Origin: Albidovulum sp.
GTDB lineage: Bacteria > Pseudomonadota > Alphaproteobacteria > Rhodobacterales > Rhodobacteraceae
NCBI GenBank assembly: GCA_026989275.1
Contig: JALSJQ010000009.1
Coordinates: 62,001 to 126,000 of the forward strand
Direction of reading: 5' to 3'
Length of the DNA: 64,000 nucleotides
Of this stretch, positions 16,724 through 26,382 are shown piece by piece. Both the position numbers and the translations under genes were made by a program. The notes below the pieces were generated by a model. That model made no database searches. It was not told where the DNA came from and was given only the letters and a program-made list of their open reading frames with translations. How positions within the stretch are numbered: the first letter of the stretch is position 1; the number at the start of each line of letters is the position of its first letter.

Positions 16724-17893
16724 ATGACGGGGGCGCGTTCCCCGCGGCAGGAAACCGGTGAGGCGGCAGTGACACCCATGGGCAAGGCCGGCATCGCGGC
16801 CATGATCGTTCTCTCCCTCGCGCTTGGCGGCTGCGGCCTGCCCCGATCGGGGCCGACCAGGGCGGAGATCTTCGCAGGTTCGGTGCAGCGCAAGGGGGAC
16901 GCCTATGTCCTCGAGGTCAACGACCGGGTGACCAAGGTCACGAGCGGCGTCAAGGCCCGCGGCTGGGATCCGCGCTTCCTCAGGGCCGCGAAGATAAATG
17001 CCGACATCATCCGGCCGGGCGATCTGCTCCAGCTCACCATCTGGGAGAACAGCGACACGCCGCTTCTCGGCTTCAAGGGGCAGAACATCTCCCAGATCAA
17101 CGAGTTGCAGGTGGACAGCGACGGCTTCATCTTCGTTCCCTATGCCGGGCGGATCCGCGTGGCCGGCAAGACGCCCGACGAGGTGCGCCAGCTCCTGACC
17201 CGCAAGCTCGACGCCCAGACGCCGGATCCGCAGATCATCGTCCGCCATCTGACCGACAAGAGCGGCACGGTGACGATTCTCGGGGCGGTAGCCGGGCAGG
17301 GGGTCTATCCGATCCAGCACGGCACCCGCACCCTCGCTTCGATGCTGGCCAAGGCCGGCGGGGTGACGGTGCAGCCGGAAATGGCCAAGGTCACCCTGAC
17401 GCGGGGCCGGCACAAGGGGTCGGTCTGGCTGAAGGATCTCTACGAGGATCCCCGTCTCGACATCGCTCTCAGACCCGGCGACAAGATTCTCGTCGATGTC
17501 GACGACCGCCGCTTCGTCGTGCTCGGGGCCACCGGCCAGCAGGCTCTCGTCAAGTTCCAGACGCCGACCCTCTCGGCCCTCGAGGCCATTGCACAGATCG
17601 GCGGGCTCAACCCGCTCCTGGCCGACCCGAAGGGCGTGTTCGTGCTGCGCTACGAGCCCGAGGAAGTGGCTCGCGCCGTGCTCGGCCGCAACGACCTCAG
17701 GGGCACGCAGCGGTTCATCTACGTGCTCGATCTCACCCGCCCCAACGGCATGTTCCTCGCCCGCGACTTCCTGATCCGCGACGGCGACATCCTCTACGTC
17801 ACCGAGGCGCCCTTCGTGCAGTGGAAGAAGGTGCTGACGGCGCTTTCCTCGACGACCGGATCGGTCAACACCATCAAGGGCGCGACCCAATAG
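16724..17893 (+). CDS. Capsular polysaccharide export lipoprotein (Wza/KpsD-like)
   Basis: 389-residue outer-membrane polysaccharide export protein. A lipoprotein signal with lipobox LGGC lies near residues 35-38 (SLALGGCGL). Then come the poly-export domain (DIIRPGDLLQLTIWEN ... VPYAGRIRVAGKTPDEV) and two SLBB-type ligand domains (VTILGAVAGQGVYP and FVVLGATGQQALV). It forms or contacts the channel for capsule export. The ATG at 16724 has an AGGATGAGG ribosome site; an in-frame ATG at 16778 would give a more typical short signal peptide. kpsC follows after 2 bp. Confidence 0.9.
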   Translation: MTGARSPRQETGEAAVTPMGKAGIAAMIVLSLALGGCGLPRSGPTRAEIFAGSVQRKGDAYVLEVNDRVTKVTSGVKARGWDPRFLRAAKINADIIRPGDLLQLTIWENSDTPLLGFKGQNISQINELQVDSDGFIFVPYAGRIRVAGKTPDEVRQLLTRKLDAQTPDPQIIVRHLTDKSGTVTILGAVAGQGVYPIQHGTRTLASMLAKAGGVTVQPEMAKVTLTRGRHKGSVWLKDLYEDPRLDIALRPGDKILVDVDDRRFVVLGATGQQALVKFQTPTLSALEAIAQIGGLNPLLADPKGVFVLRYEPEEVARAVLGRNDLRGTQRFIYVLDLTRPNGMFLARDFLIRDGDILYVTEAPFVQWKKVLTALSSTTGSVNTIKGATQ

Positions 17894-17895
17894 TC

Positions 17896-19971
17896 ATGAC
17901 GCCCGAGCGGCCGGTCAACGCGGCGGTGGCGCATCTCCCGCACCGCCTCGTCGCGTTGTCGGGCGGTTTCTGGCGCGAGCGGCGCCTGCGGGAGATCCTC
18001 CGCGCGGCCGGCATCTCGCTGCGCTTCGGCCTGCCCCGGCCGGGGGATGCCGTGCTCGTATGGGGGCGGCGCCCCCCCTCGCGGCGCGGCCGCCGCCTGG
18101 CGGTGCGGCGCGGCCTTCCCCTCGTCACCGCCGAAGATCCGTTCCTCCGTTCCATCCACCCGGCCGCCATCGGCCGCGAACCGCCGCCGGGGCTCCTGCT
18201 CGACGATCTCGGGGTGCATTACGACCCCCGCTCCCCTTCCCGCATCGAGCGGATCCTCGCCACGCACCCTTTCGACGTGCCGCTCCTCGCGCGCGCGCGC
18301 GCGGCCATCGCCCGGCTGCGCCGGGCCGATCTCTCGAAATACAACGCCCACGATCCGGCCGCGCCGCTGCCCGAGCCGGGCTTCGTGCTGGTGGTCGATC
18401 AGCTCGCGGGAGACGCATCCGTCACCCATGGCGGCATCGGCAGGGAAGCCTTCGCCCGCATGCTCGAAGCCGCGCTCGACGAGAACCCCGGCCGGCCCGT
18501 CCTTCTCAAGCTCCATCCCGAGACGGCGGCAGGCGGCCGACCGGGCCATTTCGATCTCGACGCCCTGCCCGACCGCGTGATCGTGCTGCGCGAGCCCGTC
18601 TCGCCGTGGCGGCTTCTGGAGCGGGCCGGAAAGGTCTATGCCGTCTCTTCGCAACTCGGCTTCGAGGCCATCCTCGCCGGTCATCGCCCCGTGCTCTTCG
18701 GAGCGCCCTTTCATGCCGGCTGGCACCTCAGCGACGATCGCGGCCCGGTGCCGGACCGGCGCGGCCGCGCGCTCTCGCCCGAGGCGCTCTTCGCCGCCGC
18801 GATGATCCTCGCACCGCTCTGGCACGATCCGGTGCGGGGCGAGATCTGCCCGCTCGAACGGGTGATCGACCAACTGGAAGCACGGGTCGGGGCCTTCCGT
18901 CAGGACCGGACCGGTTACGTCGCCCACGGGATGCGGCTGTGGAAGCGGCGCTTCATCGCCGCCATCTTCACCCCTCCCGCGGGCCGGCCGCCCCGCTTCA
19001 TCGACGATCCCCGCCGGGCGGTGAGGGCGGCGGCGCGAGAGGGCCGCCCGCTCCTCGTCTGGGCCCGGGCGGCGACCCCCGCGCTCGAGGAGGCGGCCCG
19101 CTTGGCGGATGTGCCGCTCCGGCGGGTCGAGGACGGGTTCCTGCGCTCGACGGGGCTGGGCGCCGCGCTGGTGCCGCCGCTCTCGCTCGTGCTCGACGAT
19201 CGCGGCATCTATTACGACCCCGCCCGCCCCTCGCGGCTCGAGACGTTGATCGCCGCCGCGCCCGATCTGCCCGAAACCGCCCTCGCACGGGCCGAGCGGC
19301 TGCGCCGGGCGATCGTCGATCTCGGCCTCAGCAAATACAATCTCGGCGCACCCGTCACCCTGCCGAAGGAGACGGGGCGACCGGTGATCCTCGTGCCGGG
19401 GCAGGTGGAGGACGACGCCGCGATCCTCCGCGGAGCGGGCGAGGTGCGCACCAACCGGGAGCTGCTCGAGGCGGTGCGCGCCGCCCGACCCGGAGCCTTC
19501 ATCGTCTACAAGCCCCATCCCGATGTCGAAGCGGGGCTTCGTGCCGGCAGGATCGCCCCGGACGCGCTGCGGCGACTGGCCGATCTCGTGGTCACCGGCG
19601 CCGATCCGGCGCGGCTCCTCGCGCAGGTGGACGAGGTCTGGACCATCACTTCGCTGACCGGGTTCGAGGCGCTGCTCCACGGCCGGCCCGTCGTCACGCT
19701 CGGCGCGCCCTTCTATGCCGGCTGGGGACTCACACGCGATCTCGGCCCCGTGCCGACGCGGAGGCGGCGGCCCGTGCCGCTGGCCGGTCTCGTGCATGCC
19801 GCCCTCATCGACTATCCGCGCTATTTCGACCCGCTGACGGGCAGCGTGGTCGCGGTCGAGGACGTGCTGTGGCGCCTTGCCCGCGGCGAGGGTTGGCCGA
19901 CGAGGCCGGGACACCGCTTCATCGCCAGGCTCCAGGGGGCCTTCGCCTCATGGGCCTGGCTCTGGCGGTGA
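17896..19971 (+). CDS. kpsC: Capsule polysaccharide beta-Kdo transferase, KpsC type
   Basis: 691 residues, with the internal duplication typical of KpsC/LipA: each half has an EDGFLRS-like motif (AEDPFLRS; VEDGFLRST), a DDxGxxYDPxxPSR block (DDLGVHYDPRSPSR; DDRGIYYDPARPSR), LSKYN, and GAPFHAGWxLSDDRGP or GAPFYAGWGLTRD. The two domains add alternating beta-Kdo linkages to the lipid-linked capsule anchor. It is cytosolic and peripheral. The start lies 2 bp after the export-lipoprotein stop. The last codons and stop are part of a 24-bp near-duplication. Confidence 0.93.
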   Translation: MTPERPVNAAVAHLPHRLVALSGGFWRERRLREILRAAGISLRFGLPRPGDAVLVWGRRPPSRRGRRLAVRRGLPLVTAEDPFLRSIHPAAIGREPPPGLLLDDLGVHYDPRSPSRIERILATHPFDVPLLARARAAIARLRRADLSKYNAHDPAAPLPEPGFVLVVDQLAGDASVTHGGIGREAFARMLEAALDENPGRPVLLKLHPETAAGGRPGHFDLDALPDRVIVLREPVSPWRLLERAGKVYAVSSQLGFEAILAGHRPVLFGAPFHAGWHLSDDRGPVPDRRGRALSPEALFAAAMILAPLWHDPVRGEICPLERVIDQLEARVGAFRQDRTGYVAHGMRLWKRRFIAAIFTPPAGRPPRFIDDPRRAVRAAAREGRPLLVWARAATPALEEAARLADVPLRRVEDGFLRSTGLGAALVPPLSLVLDDRGIYYDPARPSRLETLIAAAPDLPETALARAERLRRAIVDLGLSKYNLGAPVTLPKETGRPVILVPGQVEDDAAILRGAGEVRTNRELLEAVRAARPGAFIVYKPHPDVEAGLRAGRIAPDALRRLADLVVTGADPARLLAQVDEVWTITSLTGFEALLHGRPVVTLGAPFYAGWGLTRDLGPVPTRRRRPVPLAGLVHAALIDYPRYFDPLTGSVVAVEDVLWRLARGEGWPTRPGHRFIARLQGAFASWAWLWR

Positions 19972-20003
19972 GAGGGCGTCTGGCTCTGGCGGTGAGCGGG
20001 CGT
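19957..20003 (+). repeat. 24-bp tandem near-duplication across the kpsC stop
   Basis: TGGCTCTGGCGGTGAG occurs at 19957-19972 and again at 19981-19996, each followed by (A/C)GGGCGT. The first copy contains the kpsC TGA (19969-19971). It is probably a slippage duplication of the gene tail. Confidence 0.6.
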
Positions 20004-20438
20004 TCGGCTCCCCGCACGCCCGCGTCTTCCGCCCCGACGACCGAGAGCACGCCGCATAGCCGACATGCACAGGAAAGGCCACCCGTTCGACCGGGCCGAT
20101 CCTGCCCGCCGCCTTCCTCCTTTCCTCTCCATGCCGGAAGGGACGCGCCATCCTCGGCACGGTCGGGGATCTGCCGATCTTCCGGTGACCGTGACGCGCT
20201 CCGCACCTGCCCGGCCCGTTCGACACGGCCCGACCCGCACCGGCGGGGCCGGATCCCGCGCCTGCCGCCGCGGAAGGGGGCAGCGCCCTTCGGGCCGTTC
20301 GCCCGAACGCCCACGGCAACGCCCCCCTGCCGTCACGAAACGATCGCCCCGAGAGCATCACCGGACGACGAAAGGCGCACCGCCGGACGCGGCATCGCGG
20401 AAAGACTGCGCAACGGCCCGGCCCGAGCCGGCATGGCA
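20004..20438. other. Gap between convergent kpsC and pgi, no gene seen
   Basis: About 435 GC-rich bases without a recognisable protein, RNA or clear terminator. Open frames here lack family-like motifs and appear to be by-products of base composition. Confidence 0.5.
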
Positions 20439-22154
20439 TCACGATCCGGCGGGCATCCCCTTTCCGAGCCAGCGCCGCGAAGCCCGTATCAGCCGGCGCG
20501 TCGAAGGGTCGAGCGCGGCCAGCCGGTCCTCGTCGGGCGCTTCCTCGTCGAGGAACGGAAAGAGCGCCTCGGCGATCTTCTTGCCGTGTTCGACGCCCCA
20601 CTGGTCGAAGGGGTTGATGCCGAGCAGCATCGCCTCGACGAAAACCCGGTGTTCCCAGAGCGCCAGGAGCCGCCCCATCATCTCGGGGTCGAGCCGCTCC
20701 ATCAGCAGCATGACCGAGGGCCGGTTGCCCGGGCAGCGGCGCCAGGCGATTTCCTGCTCGATGCGATGGGCCGGCACGCCCTCGGCCTCCAGGCGGCGGC
20801 GCAATTCGGCATCGTCGGAGCCGAAGGCCAGCACCTCGGCCTGGGCGAAGGCGTTGGCGAGAAGCTTGTTGTGGCAGTCGCAATCGCGCACGCGATCCGC
20901 TTCGGGGGCCACGGGCACGATGAATTCGACCGGGATCACATGGGTGCCCTGATGGAAGAGCTGGAAGAAGGCGTGCTGGGCCGAGGTGCCCCGGTCCCCC
21001 CAGACCGCCATGCCCGAATGGGCCTCGAGCGGAGCCCCCTCGGCACTCACCCCCTTGCCGTTCGATTCCATCTCGAGCTGCTGGAGATGGGAGGCGAAAA
21101 GGCGCATCCGCTCGCTGTAGGGAATGACGGCCCGCGATGGGTGGCCACAGGCGCTGCCGTGCCAGATGCCGGTGAGGGCGAGGAGCACCGGCAGGTTCCT
21201 CTCCATGGGAGCAGTGCGGAAATGCCGGTCCATCGCCGCGCCGCCGGCAAGAAATTCGCCGAAACGTTCGGCCCCTATCGCCAGCATCAGCGGCAGACCG
21301 ACCGGCCCCCAGACCGAATAGCGCCCGCCGACATAATCGCCATAGGTGAAGATCTGCCCGGCAGACACGCCGAAGGCCGCCGCCTTCTCCGGCCGGCTGG
21401 TGAGCGCCACGAGATGCCCGGAGATCCTTTCGGCCGCCATTCCCGAGCGCAGCCACGCCTTCGCGGCCCGGGCATTGTCGAGGGTTTCGGGGGTGGTGAA
21501 GCTCTTGGAGGAGACGAGAACCAGGGTCTCGGCCGGATCGAGCCCCTGAAAGGCCTCGTTGAAGGCACCGTCGTCGATATTGGCCAGGAAGCGGATCTCG
21601 GGTCCGTCGGCAAAGGCCCCGAGCGCCCGGCACAGCATCCGCGGGCCGAGATCGGAGCCGCCGATGCCGACATTGACGACGGCGCGGATCGGCCGGCCGT
21701 CGGCACCGCGAAAGCGGCCGGTGCGCACATCCTCGGCAAAGCGTGCCACCCGCGCCCGTTCGGCGAGGATGGCGGGCATGACCGGCCTGCCATCGACCGC
21801 ATAATCGGCTTGCGGACCGGCCCTAAGCGCCATGTGCAGCGCCGGCCGGCCTTCGCTGAGATTGACGGGCTCGCCCGCAAAGAGCGCCGCCCGACGGGCA
21901 GCCAGCTCCATGCGCTCGGCCAGATCGAACAGGAGACCGAGGGCCGGCCGGTCGATATGGGTCTTGGAAAAATCGAGCAGGAAGCCTTCGTCCTCGCAGG
22001 AAAAATCCTCGGCGCGATGCGGGTCCTCACCGAAAAGCACGCTGATCGCAGGTGCCAGCATCGCCCGTGCCCGCAGCGCCCGCCACAGCGCCCCGATCTC
22101 GGCCTGCCGGCCCGCGAGAGCCGTCGCTCCCCCGCTTCTCGTCATCATGTCCAT
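20439..22154 (-). CDS. pgi: Glucose-6-phosphate isomerase
   Basis: Interconverts glucose 6-phosphate and fructose 6-phosphate. About 571 residues from the ATG at 22154; alternative ATGs at 22148 and 22145 differ trivially. Signatures are VGIGGSDLGPRM, SKSFTTPETL, GDYVGGRYSVWGPVGLP and the C-terminal DQWGVEHGKKIAE. The catalytic Glu/His/Lys regions are present (MESNGKG; FHQGTH; GVEHGKK). It stands alone, 209 bp downstream of aroB on the same strand and convergent with kpsC. Its link to capsule sugar supply is only positional. Confidence 0.95.
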   Translation of the reverse strand: MDMMTRSGGATALAGRQAEIGALWRALRARAMLAPAISVLFGEDPHRAEDFSCEDEGFLLDFSKTHIDRPALGLLFDLAERMELAARRAALFAGEPVNLSEGRPALHMALRAGPQADYAVDGRPVMPAILAERARVARFAEDVRTGRFRGADGRPIRAVVNVGIGGSDLGPRMLCRALGAFADGPEIRFLANIDDGAFNEAFQGLDPAETLVLVSSKSFTTPETLDNARAAKAWLRSGMAAERISGHLVALTSRPEKAAAFGVSAGQIFTYGDYVGGRYSVWGPVGLPLMLAIGAERFGEFLAGGAAMDRHFRTAPMERNLPVLLALTGIWHGSACGHPSRAVIPYSERMRLFASHLQQLEMESNGKGVSAEGAPLEAHSGMAVWGDRGTSAQHAFFQLFHQGTHVIPVEFIVPVAPEADRVRDCDCHNKLLANAFAQAEVLAFGSDDAELRRRLEAEGVPAHRIEQEIAWRRCPGNRPSVMLLMERLDPEMMGRLLALWEHRVFVEAMLLGINPFDQWGVEHGKKIAEALFPFLDEEAPDEDRLAALDPSTRRLIRASRRWLGKGMPAGS

Positions 22155-22363
22155 GTCACCCGCATGCACGAAACACCTGAACACAAGGTTAATACCGTTG
22201 CCAGGACCGATCGCGGGAGCCTGGCCCGAAGAAATCGCCCTTTCCGTGCCGCCTTCCCCTTCCCTTGCCGGGCCGGGTGCCGGCTCGCACCTCACATTGC
22301 CACAAATCGATCATGAATGCATTTCGGACATGGTGATGGCCTGAACCGGGCGCCGACATGGCA

Positions 22364-23557
22364 TCAGTGCCCTTTCGCAAGGGCCAACTCGTCGACCAGG
22401 AGCGCCCGCACCGCCTCGAGCGGCACGTCCTCGGCGACGAAGGCCGCCCCGATGTCGCGGGCCAGCACGAAACGCAGCTTGCCGCCCCGAACCTTCTTGT
22501 CCTGCATCATCAGCGCGATCAGCCCCTCGACATCGGGCAGATCGCCGGGAATGTCGGCCAGCGACCGCTTCATGCCCATGCGTTCGAGATGCTGGCGCAC
22601 CCGGCTGGGCGCCTCCTGCGCGCACAGACCGAGACGGGCGGAGAGTTCGAAGGCCAGCGCACAGCCGATCGCCACCCCTTCGCCGTGCAGGAGCCGGTCC
22701 GAATAGCCCGTCGCCGCCTCGAGGGCATGGCCGAAGGTATGACCGAGATTGAGCAGCGCCCGCTCCCCCGCCTCGTATTCGTCGCGGACGACGATCCCGG
22801 CCTTGATCTCGACCGACCGGCGCACCGCCAGCGACCGCACCGCCCTCTGCCCCGCCGCAAGGGCCGGTCCGTATTCCTCGAGCCAGCCGAAGAAGGCGGC
22901 GTCGCCCAGAAGCCCGTATTTCACCACCTCGCCGTAACCTGCGAGAAGATCGCGGGAAGGCAATGTCTCGAGCACGCCGATGTCGGCCAGAACGAGGGAC
23001 GGCTGATGGAAGGCGCCGACGAGGTTCTTGCCCTGCGGCGAGTTGATGCCGGTCTTGCCGCCGACCGAACTGTCCACCTGCGCAAGCAGAGTGGTCGGGA
23101 TCTGCACGAAGCGCACGCCCCGGCGCAGGATGGCGGCGGCAAAACCTGCCAGATCACCGATCACCCCGCCACCGAAAGCCGCCACCATGTCGCCCCGCTC
23201 GGCCTTCTTCTCGAGCAGCCACTCGACGGTCCGCTCGAGATGACGCCAGCTCTTGGTCGCCTCGCCGGGCGGCAGGGTCAGCACCTCTGCCGCGATGCCC
23301 GCGGCCGCGAGCCCCGCATCGAGAGCCGCGAGATGGAGCGCGGCGACATTCTCCTCGGTGACGACAAACAGCTTCGGCCGCACTAGGAGCGGGGCGATTT
23401 CCTCCCCGGCCCGCGCCAGGAGCCCGTGGCCGATCCGCACGTCATAGGCCCTGCCCCCGAGCGGCACATGCACGGTCTCGACCGCAGGGTCGGCAGCGGC
23501 CGAGGGGGGGAGCCGGTCGGAAAGGGGATCGCCCGGGGGGAGGGTGTCGCGATTCAT
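22364..23557 (-). CDS. aroB: 3-dehydroquinate synthase
   Basis: Second step of the shikimate pathway (DAHP to 3-dehydroquinate; NAD- and metal-dependent). 397 residues, a little longer than usual because of a Pro-rich N-terminus. Motifs are FGGGVIGDLAGFAAAILRRG, PTTLLAQVDSSVGGKTGIN, GEVVKYGLL, LLNLGHTFGHALE and HGEGVAIG. The Glu and His metal ligands are intact. The ATG overlaps the aroK stop as ATGA, so aroK and aroB are coupled as in most alphaproteobacteria. Confidence 0.95.
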   Translation of the reverse strand: MNRDTLPPGDPLSDRLPPSAAADPAVETVHVPLGGRAYDVRIGHGLLARAGEEIAPLLVRPKLFVVTEENVAALHLAALDAGLAAAGIAAEVLTLPPGEATKSWRHLERTVEWLLEKKAERGDMVAAFGGGVIGDLAGFAAAILRRGVRFVQIPTTLLAQVDSSVGGKTGINSPQGKNLVGAFHQPSLVLADIGVLETLPSRDLLAGYGEVVKYGLLGDAAFFGWLEEYGPALAAGQRAVRSLAVRRSVEIKAGIVVRDEYEAGERALLNLGHTFGHALEAATGYSDRLLHGEGVAIGCALAFELSARLGLCAQEAPSRVRQHLERMGMKRSLADIPGDLPDVEGLIALMMQDKKVRGGKLRFVLARDIGAAFVAEDVPLEAVRALLVDELALAKGH

Positions 23558-24132
23558 GGGGCCGTCTCCAGAACGGGGGTGCGGTCGTGATCGGCATGGG
23601 CGCGCAGGGCGTCGCGCACGCGGCGGGCCATCTCGTCCACCGTGAGCCCCGGCGCCGCCTTCACCCGGATGTCGGCCATCCGGTAGAGCGGCACCCGCTC
23701 CTCGTGAAGCCGGGCAAGCGTGGCGCGAGGATCCCCGGTCCGCAGAAGCGGACGCGTGTCCTTGCGCCTCACCCGCTCCCACAGGAGATCGAGATCGGCA
23801 TCGAGCCAGACCGATACGCCGTGGCGGGCGATGAGCGCCCGGTTGTCGGGCTGCAGCCAGAGGCCGCCTCCGGTCGAGAGAATGGCCGGTGGCCCGCCGA
23901 GAAGGCGGCGCAGCACCCGCGTTTCCCGATCGCGAAAGAAGGTCTCGCCCTGTTCGGCGAAAATCTCGGCGATGGTACGGCCGGCGGCGGCTTCGATCTC
24001 GCGGTCGGTATCGAGGAAGGGGGCTGCGAGAAGCCGCGCCAGCGCCATGCCGACGGAGGTCTTGCCGGCCCCCGGCATGCCCACGAGGGCCACCGTCCGC
24101 CGCAACCGCTCTGCCCTCTCTCCTCGTTCCAT
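23554..24132 (-). CDS. aroK: Shikimate kinase
   Basis: Phosphorylates shikimate at the 3-OH using ATP. 192 residues from the ATG at 24132; a GTG at 24165 is possible but less likely. Walker A is GMPGAGKTSVG, the shikimate-binding DTDREIE and FFRDRETRVL follow, then STGGGLWL and the lid RPLLRTGDPR. The gene is coupled to aroB. Upstream, a divergent gap of 264 bp separates it from a small membrane protein gene. Confidence 0.94.
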   Translation of the reverse strand: MERGERAERLRRTVALVGMPGAGKTSVGMALARLLAAPFLDTDREIEAAAGRTIAEIFAEQGETFFRDRETRVLRRLLGGPPAILSTGGGLWLQPDNRALIARHGVSVWLDADLDLLWERVRRKDTRPLLRTGDPRATLARLHEERVPLYRMADIRVKAAPGLTVDEMARRVRDALRAHADHDRTPVLETAP

Positions 24133-24396
24133 CGGCCGCCGGTGCCTTCCTGAAATGGTCGGCACAATGAATCACATCTTGCCGGTGGCGGCAATGGCGA
24201 AGCCCCACCGGCCCGCCCCGGCGAAGCGAAAGCCCGCACAACTTCGTGCATCGCCCGCTCCGGCGCTTTCCCCCGCCCGCCGCTTCCAATAGGATGGCGG
24301 TGGACCCGGCCCGCCCGTCGGCCCGTCCACCGGACCGAAGCGCCCCGAGGCGGCAACGCGAGAGAAGAAGCGCAAGGAAAGAAGAAAGAGGCTCGG

Positions 24397-24531
24397 ATGA
24401 AACGGCTGACGAAATTCGTGCTCCTTCTGGCCGTGGCCGCTCTTCTGGCCCTGACGGCCTATGCCTATCTCGGCGATCTCGGCCCCGAGCCGCAGGAACG
24501 CGAAGAGGTGCTGACGATCCCGCTCGACTGA
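24397..24531 (+). CDS. 44-residue single-pass membrane protein
   Basis: A short frame starts with an ATG directly after an AAAGAGGCTCGG leader. It encodes MKRLTKFVLLL, a hydrophobic span to about residue 25 (ending AYAYLGDLGPEP), and an acidic tail EREEVLTIPLD. A positive N-terminus, one transmembrane helix and the YLGDL.P block resemble a small protein often found next to aroK/xerD in Rhodobacterales. Function is unknown. It lies 21 bp before the exported protein gene and may be co-transcribed. Confidence 0.7.
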   Translation: MKRLTKFVLLLAVAALLALTAYAYLGDLGPEPQEREEVLTIPLD

Positions 24532-24552
24532 TCCTTCCTTCCGGGAGCCCCC

Positions 24553-26382
24553 ATGGCCCGACGCATCCGTCATGCTCGCCACCTCCACGGCATGATCCTC
24601 GCGGGGATCGCGGCCGCCGCCCTGGCCGGGGGGGGCGCGGCACGCGCCGCGCCGCCGCGCTCGGCGATCGACTGGCTGTCCGACACGGTGCGCGCATCCC
24701 CTCCTTCGGAGGAGCGGCCCGCACCCTCCTCTCCCGGCACCCGCCCCCTGCAAGAGGAACCGGCCGCGGAGGAGCCGCCGACCATGACCGCCCCCGGCGG
24801 GGAAGGGATCCATGACGGGGTGCGGTTCCTGCCGGAAATCCCCGACGAGGCGCCGATCGAAAGTGCTCCGATCGGCCCGGCCCGCAAGGACGGGGTCGGG
24901 CTCGTCGCGGCCGTGCAGGCCGGCCTGCCGCCGGATTTCTGGGCAGACGCCCCGCGCGCGGCCGTCATCGCACGCATCACGCGCAGCACACCCCTGGCCT
25001 CTCCCGCCCTCATGGGGCTGCTGCGGCGAATCCTCGTCGCCGAGATGACACCCCCGGCCGGGCGCGAGCCGCCGGCCGCGCTTCTTCTTGCCCGGGTGGA
25101 CAAGCTCCTCGAGCGCGGCATGGTGGAGGAGGCGCAGGGGCTCCTCGAGCGTGCCGGCCCGGAGGAACCCGCGCTGTTCCGCCGCTGGTTCGACGCCTCG
25201 CTCCTGCTCGGCCAGGTCGATCGGGCCTGTTCGGCGCTCCGGCTCCAGCCGGGACTTTCCACCGCCCTGCCGGCACGGATCTTCTGCCTGTCGCGCACGG
25301 GGGAGTATGACGCAGCCGTCGTCACCTTCACCACGGCCGAGACGCTGGGGCTGATCTCGGGGCCGCAGGCCGATCTGATCGCCCTGTTCCTCGATCCCGT
25401 GGCCTATGGCGACGCTCCGAAGCCACCCCCTTCCGAGCCGCTCACGCCGCTCGAATTCGTCATGCGCGAGATCCTCGATCTGCCCCGGCCCGAATCGCTC
25501 CCTCTCGCCTTCGCCCATTGGGATCTCCAGCCCCATCAGCCATGGCGGCGCCGGCTCGCGGCGGCCGAGCGGCTGGCCCGGGCCCATGCCTCGGATCCGA
25601 ACCGGATGATGGCCCTCTACATGGAGGGCCGCCCGCCTGCCTCGGGCGGGGTGTGGGACCGGGTGAAAATGGTGCAGGCGCTCGACCGGGCGCTGATCGC
25701 GGCCGACCGGAGCAAGGTCGCCGAGCGTCTGCCGCCCCTGTGGCGGGCGATGCGGCGGGCGGGGCTCGGGCCGGCCTTCGCCCGAGCGGCGGCGCCCCGG
25801 CTCGTCGCTCTCGGACCGATCGACGGAGCCGAGGCCCGCGCCAGCCTGCGCGAGCTGCTGCTCCTGGCCCATGACACCCCCCTGCCCCGCTGGCTCCGGC
25901 CACGGCTCGCCGACCCGCGCACCGCCTTTCTCCTCGCCCTTCATGACGGCCTCACGCCACCCCAGCCCCCGGCCGAATTCGGCGCCCTGGGCGAAGCCGT
26001 CGCCAGCGCCTTCGCCCGCAGCGAAAGCGTGCCGTCCCTCGCCCGCGGCGCGCTCACGCGCCCTGCCCCCTCTTCGGCCCTGCCGCATCGCAGCCTGCCG
26101 GCACCCGCCCCCGCCGACCGGCAGCCGCCGCTGCGAACGCCCGCGGAGGAGAACGGGCCGGAAGCCTCGCTCGGCCTTGCGGTGCTCGACGGAATCGTTG
26201 CCCTCTCCGGCACCCCGCCGCTCGATCCGGTCGCGGTGACGCGGGGATTGAAGGCGCTGCGCCGCGCCGGCTTCGAGGGAGCCGCCCGCAAGACCGCCCT
26301 CGACCTTCTGCTGCTCGCTCCGCGCCCCGGCGCAGGCGGCACCGCCCTGCCGGCCGCCCCTCCCTCCGCACCGGCGCAATGA
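24553..26382 (+). CDS. Exported alpha-helical repeat-like protein, unknown function
   Basis: 609 residues. The N-terminus has a signal peptide (AGIAAAALAGGGAARAAP). A Pro/Glu-rich spacer (about 45-80) precedes a long helix-rich region with TPR-like spacing, for example LLARVDKLLERGMVEEAQGLL. No catalytic motif is recognised. It is probably periplasmic. Its position between aroK and xerD matches a conserved hypothetical in related genomes. The stop overlaps the xerD ATG as ATGA, so the two are translationally coupled. Confidence 0.75.
   Translation: MARRIRHARHLHGMILAGIAAAALAGGGAARAAPPRSAIDWLSDTVRASPPSEERPAPSSPGTRPLQEEPAAEEPPTMTAPGGEGIHDGVRFLPEIPDEAPIESAPIGPARKDGVGLVAAVQAGLPPDFWADAPRAAVIARITRSTPLASPALMGLLRRILVAEMTPPAGREPPAALLLARVDKLLERGMVEEAQGLLERAGPEEPALFRRWFDASLLLGQVDRACSALRLQPGLSTALPARIFCLSRTGEYDAAVVTFTTAETLGLISGPQADLIALFLDPVAYGDAPKPPPSEPLTPLEFVMREILDLPRPESLPLAFAHWDLQPHQPWRRRLAAAERLARAHASDPNRMMALYMEGRPPASGGVWDRVKMVQALDRALIAADRSKVAERLPPLWRAMRRAGLGPAFARAAAPRLVALGPIDGAEARASLRELLLLAHDTPLPRWLRPRLADPRTAFLLALHDGLTPPQPPAEFGALGEAVASAFARSESVPSLARGALTRPAPSSALPHRSLPAPAPADRQPPLRTPAEENGPEASLGLAVLDGIVALSGTPPLDPVAVTRGLKALRRAGFEGAARKTALDLLLLAPRPGAGGTALPAAPPSAPAQ

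Noticed and set aside
18060-22316. A 1418-codon plus-strand open frame covering kpsC and the complement of pgi
   Set aside because: It overlaps two well-supported genes in other frames, is extremely rich in Arg, Pro, Ala and Gly, and shows no domain. Such frames arise from the high GC content.
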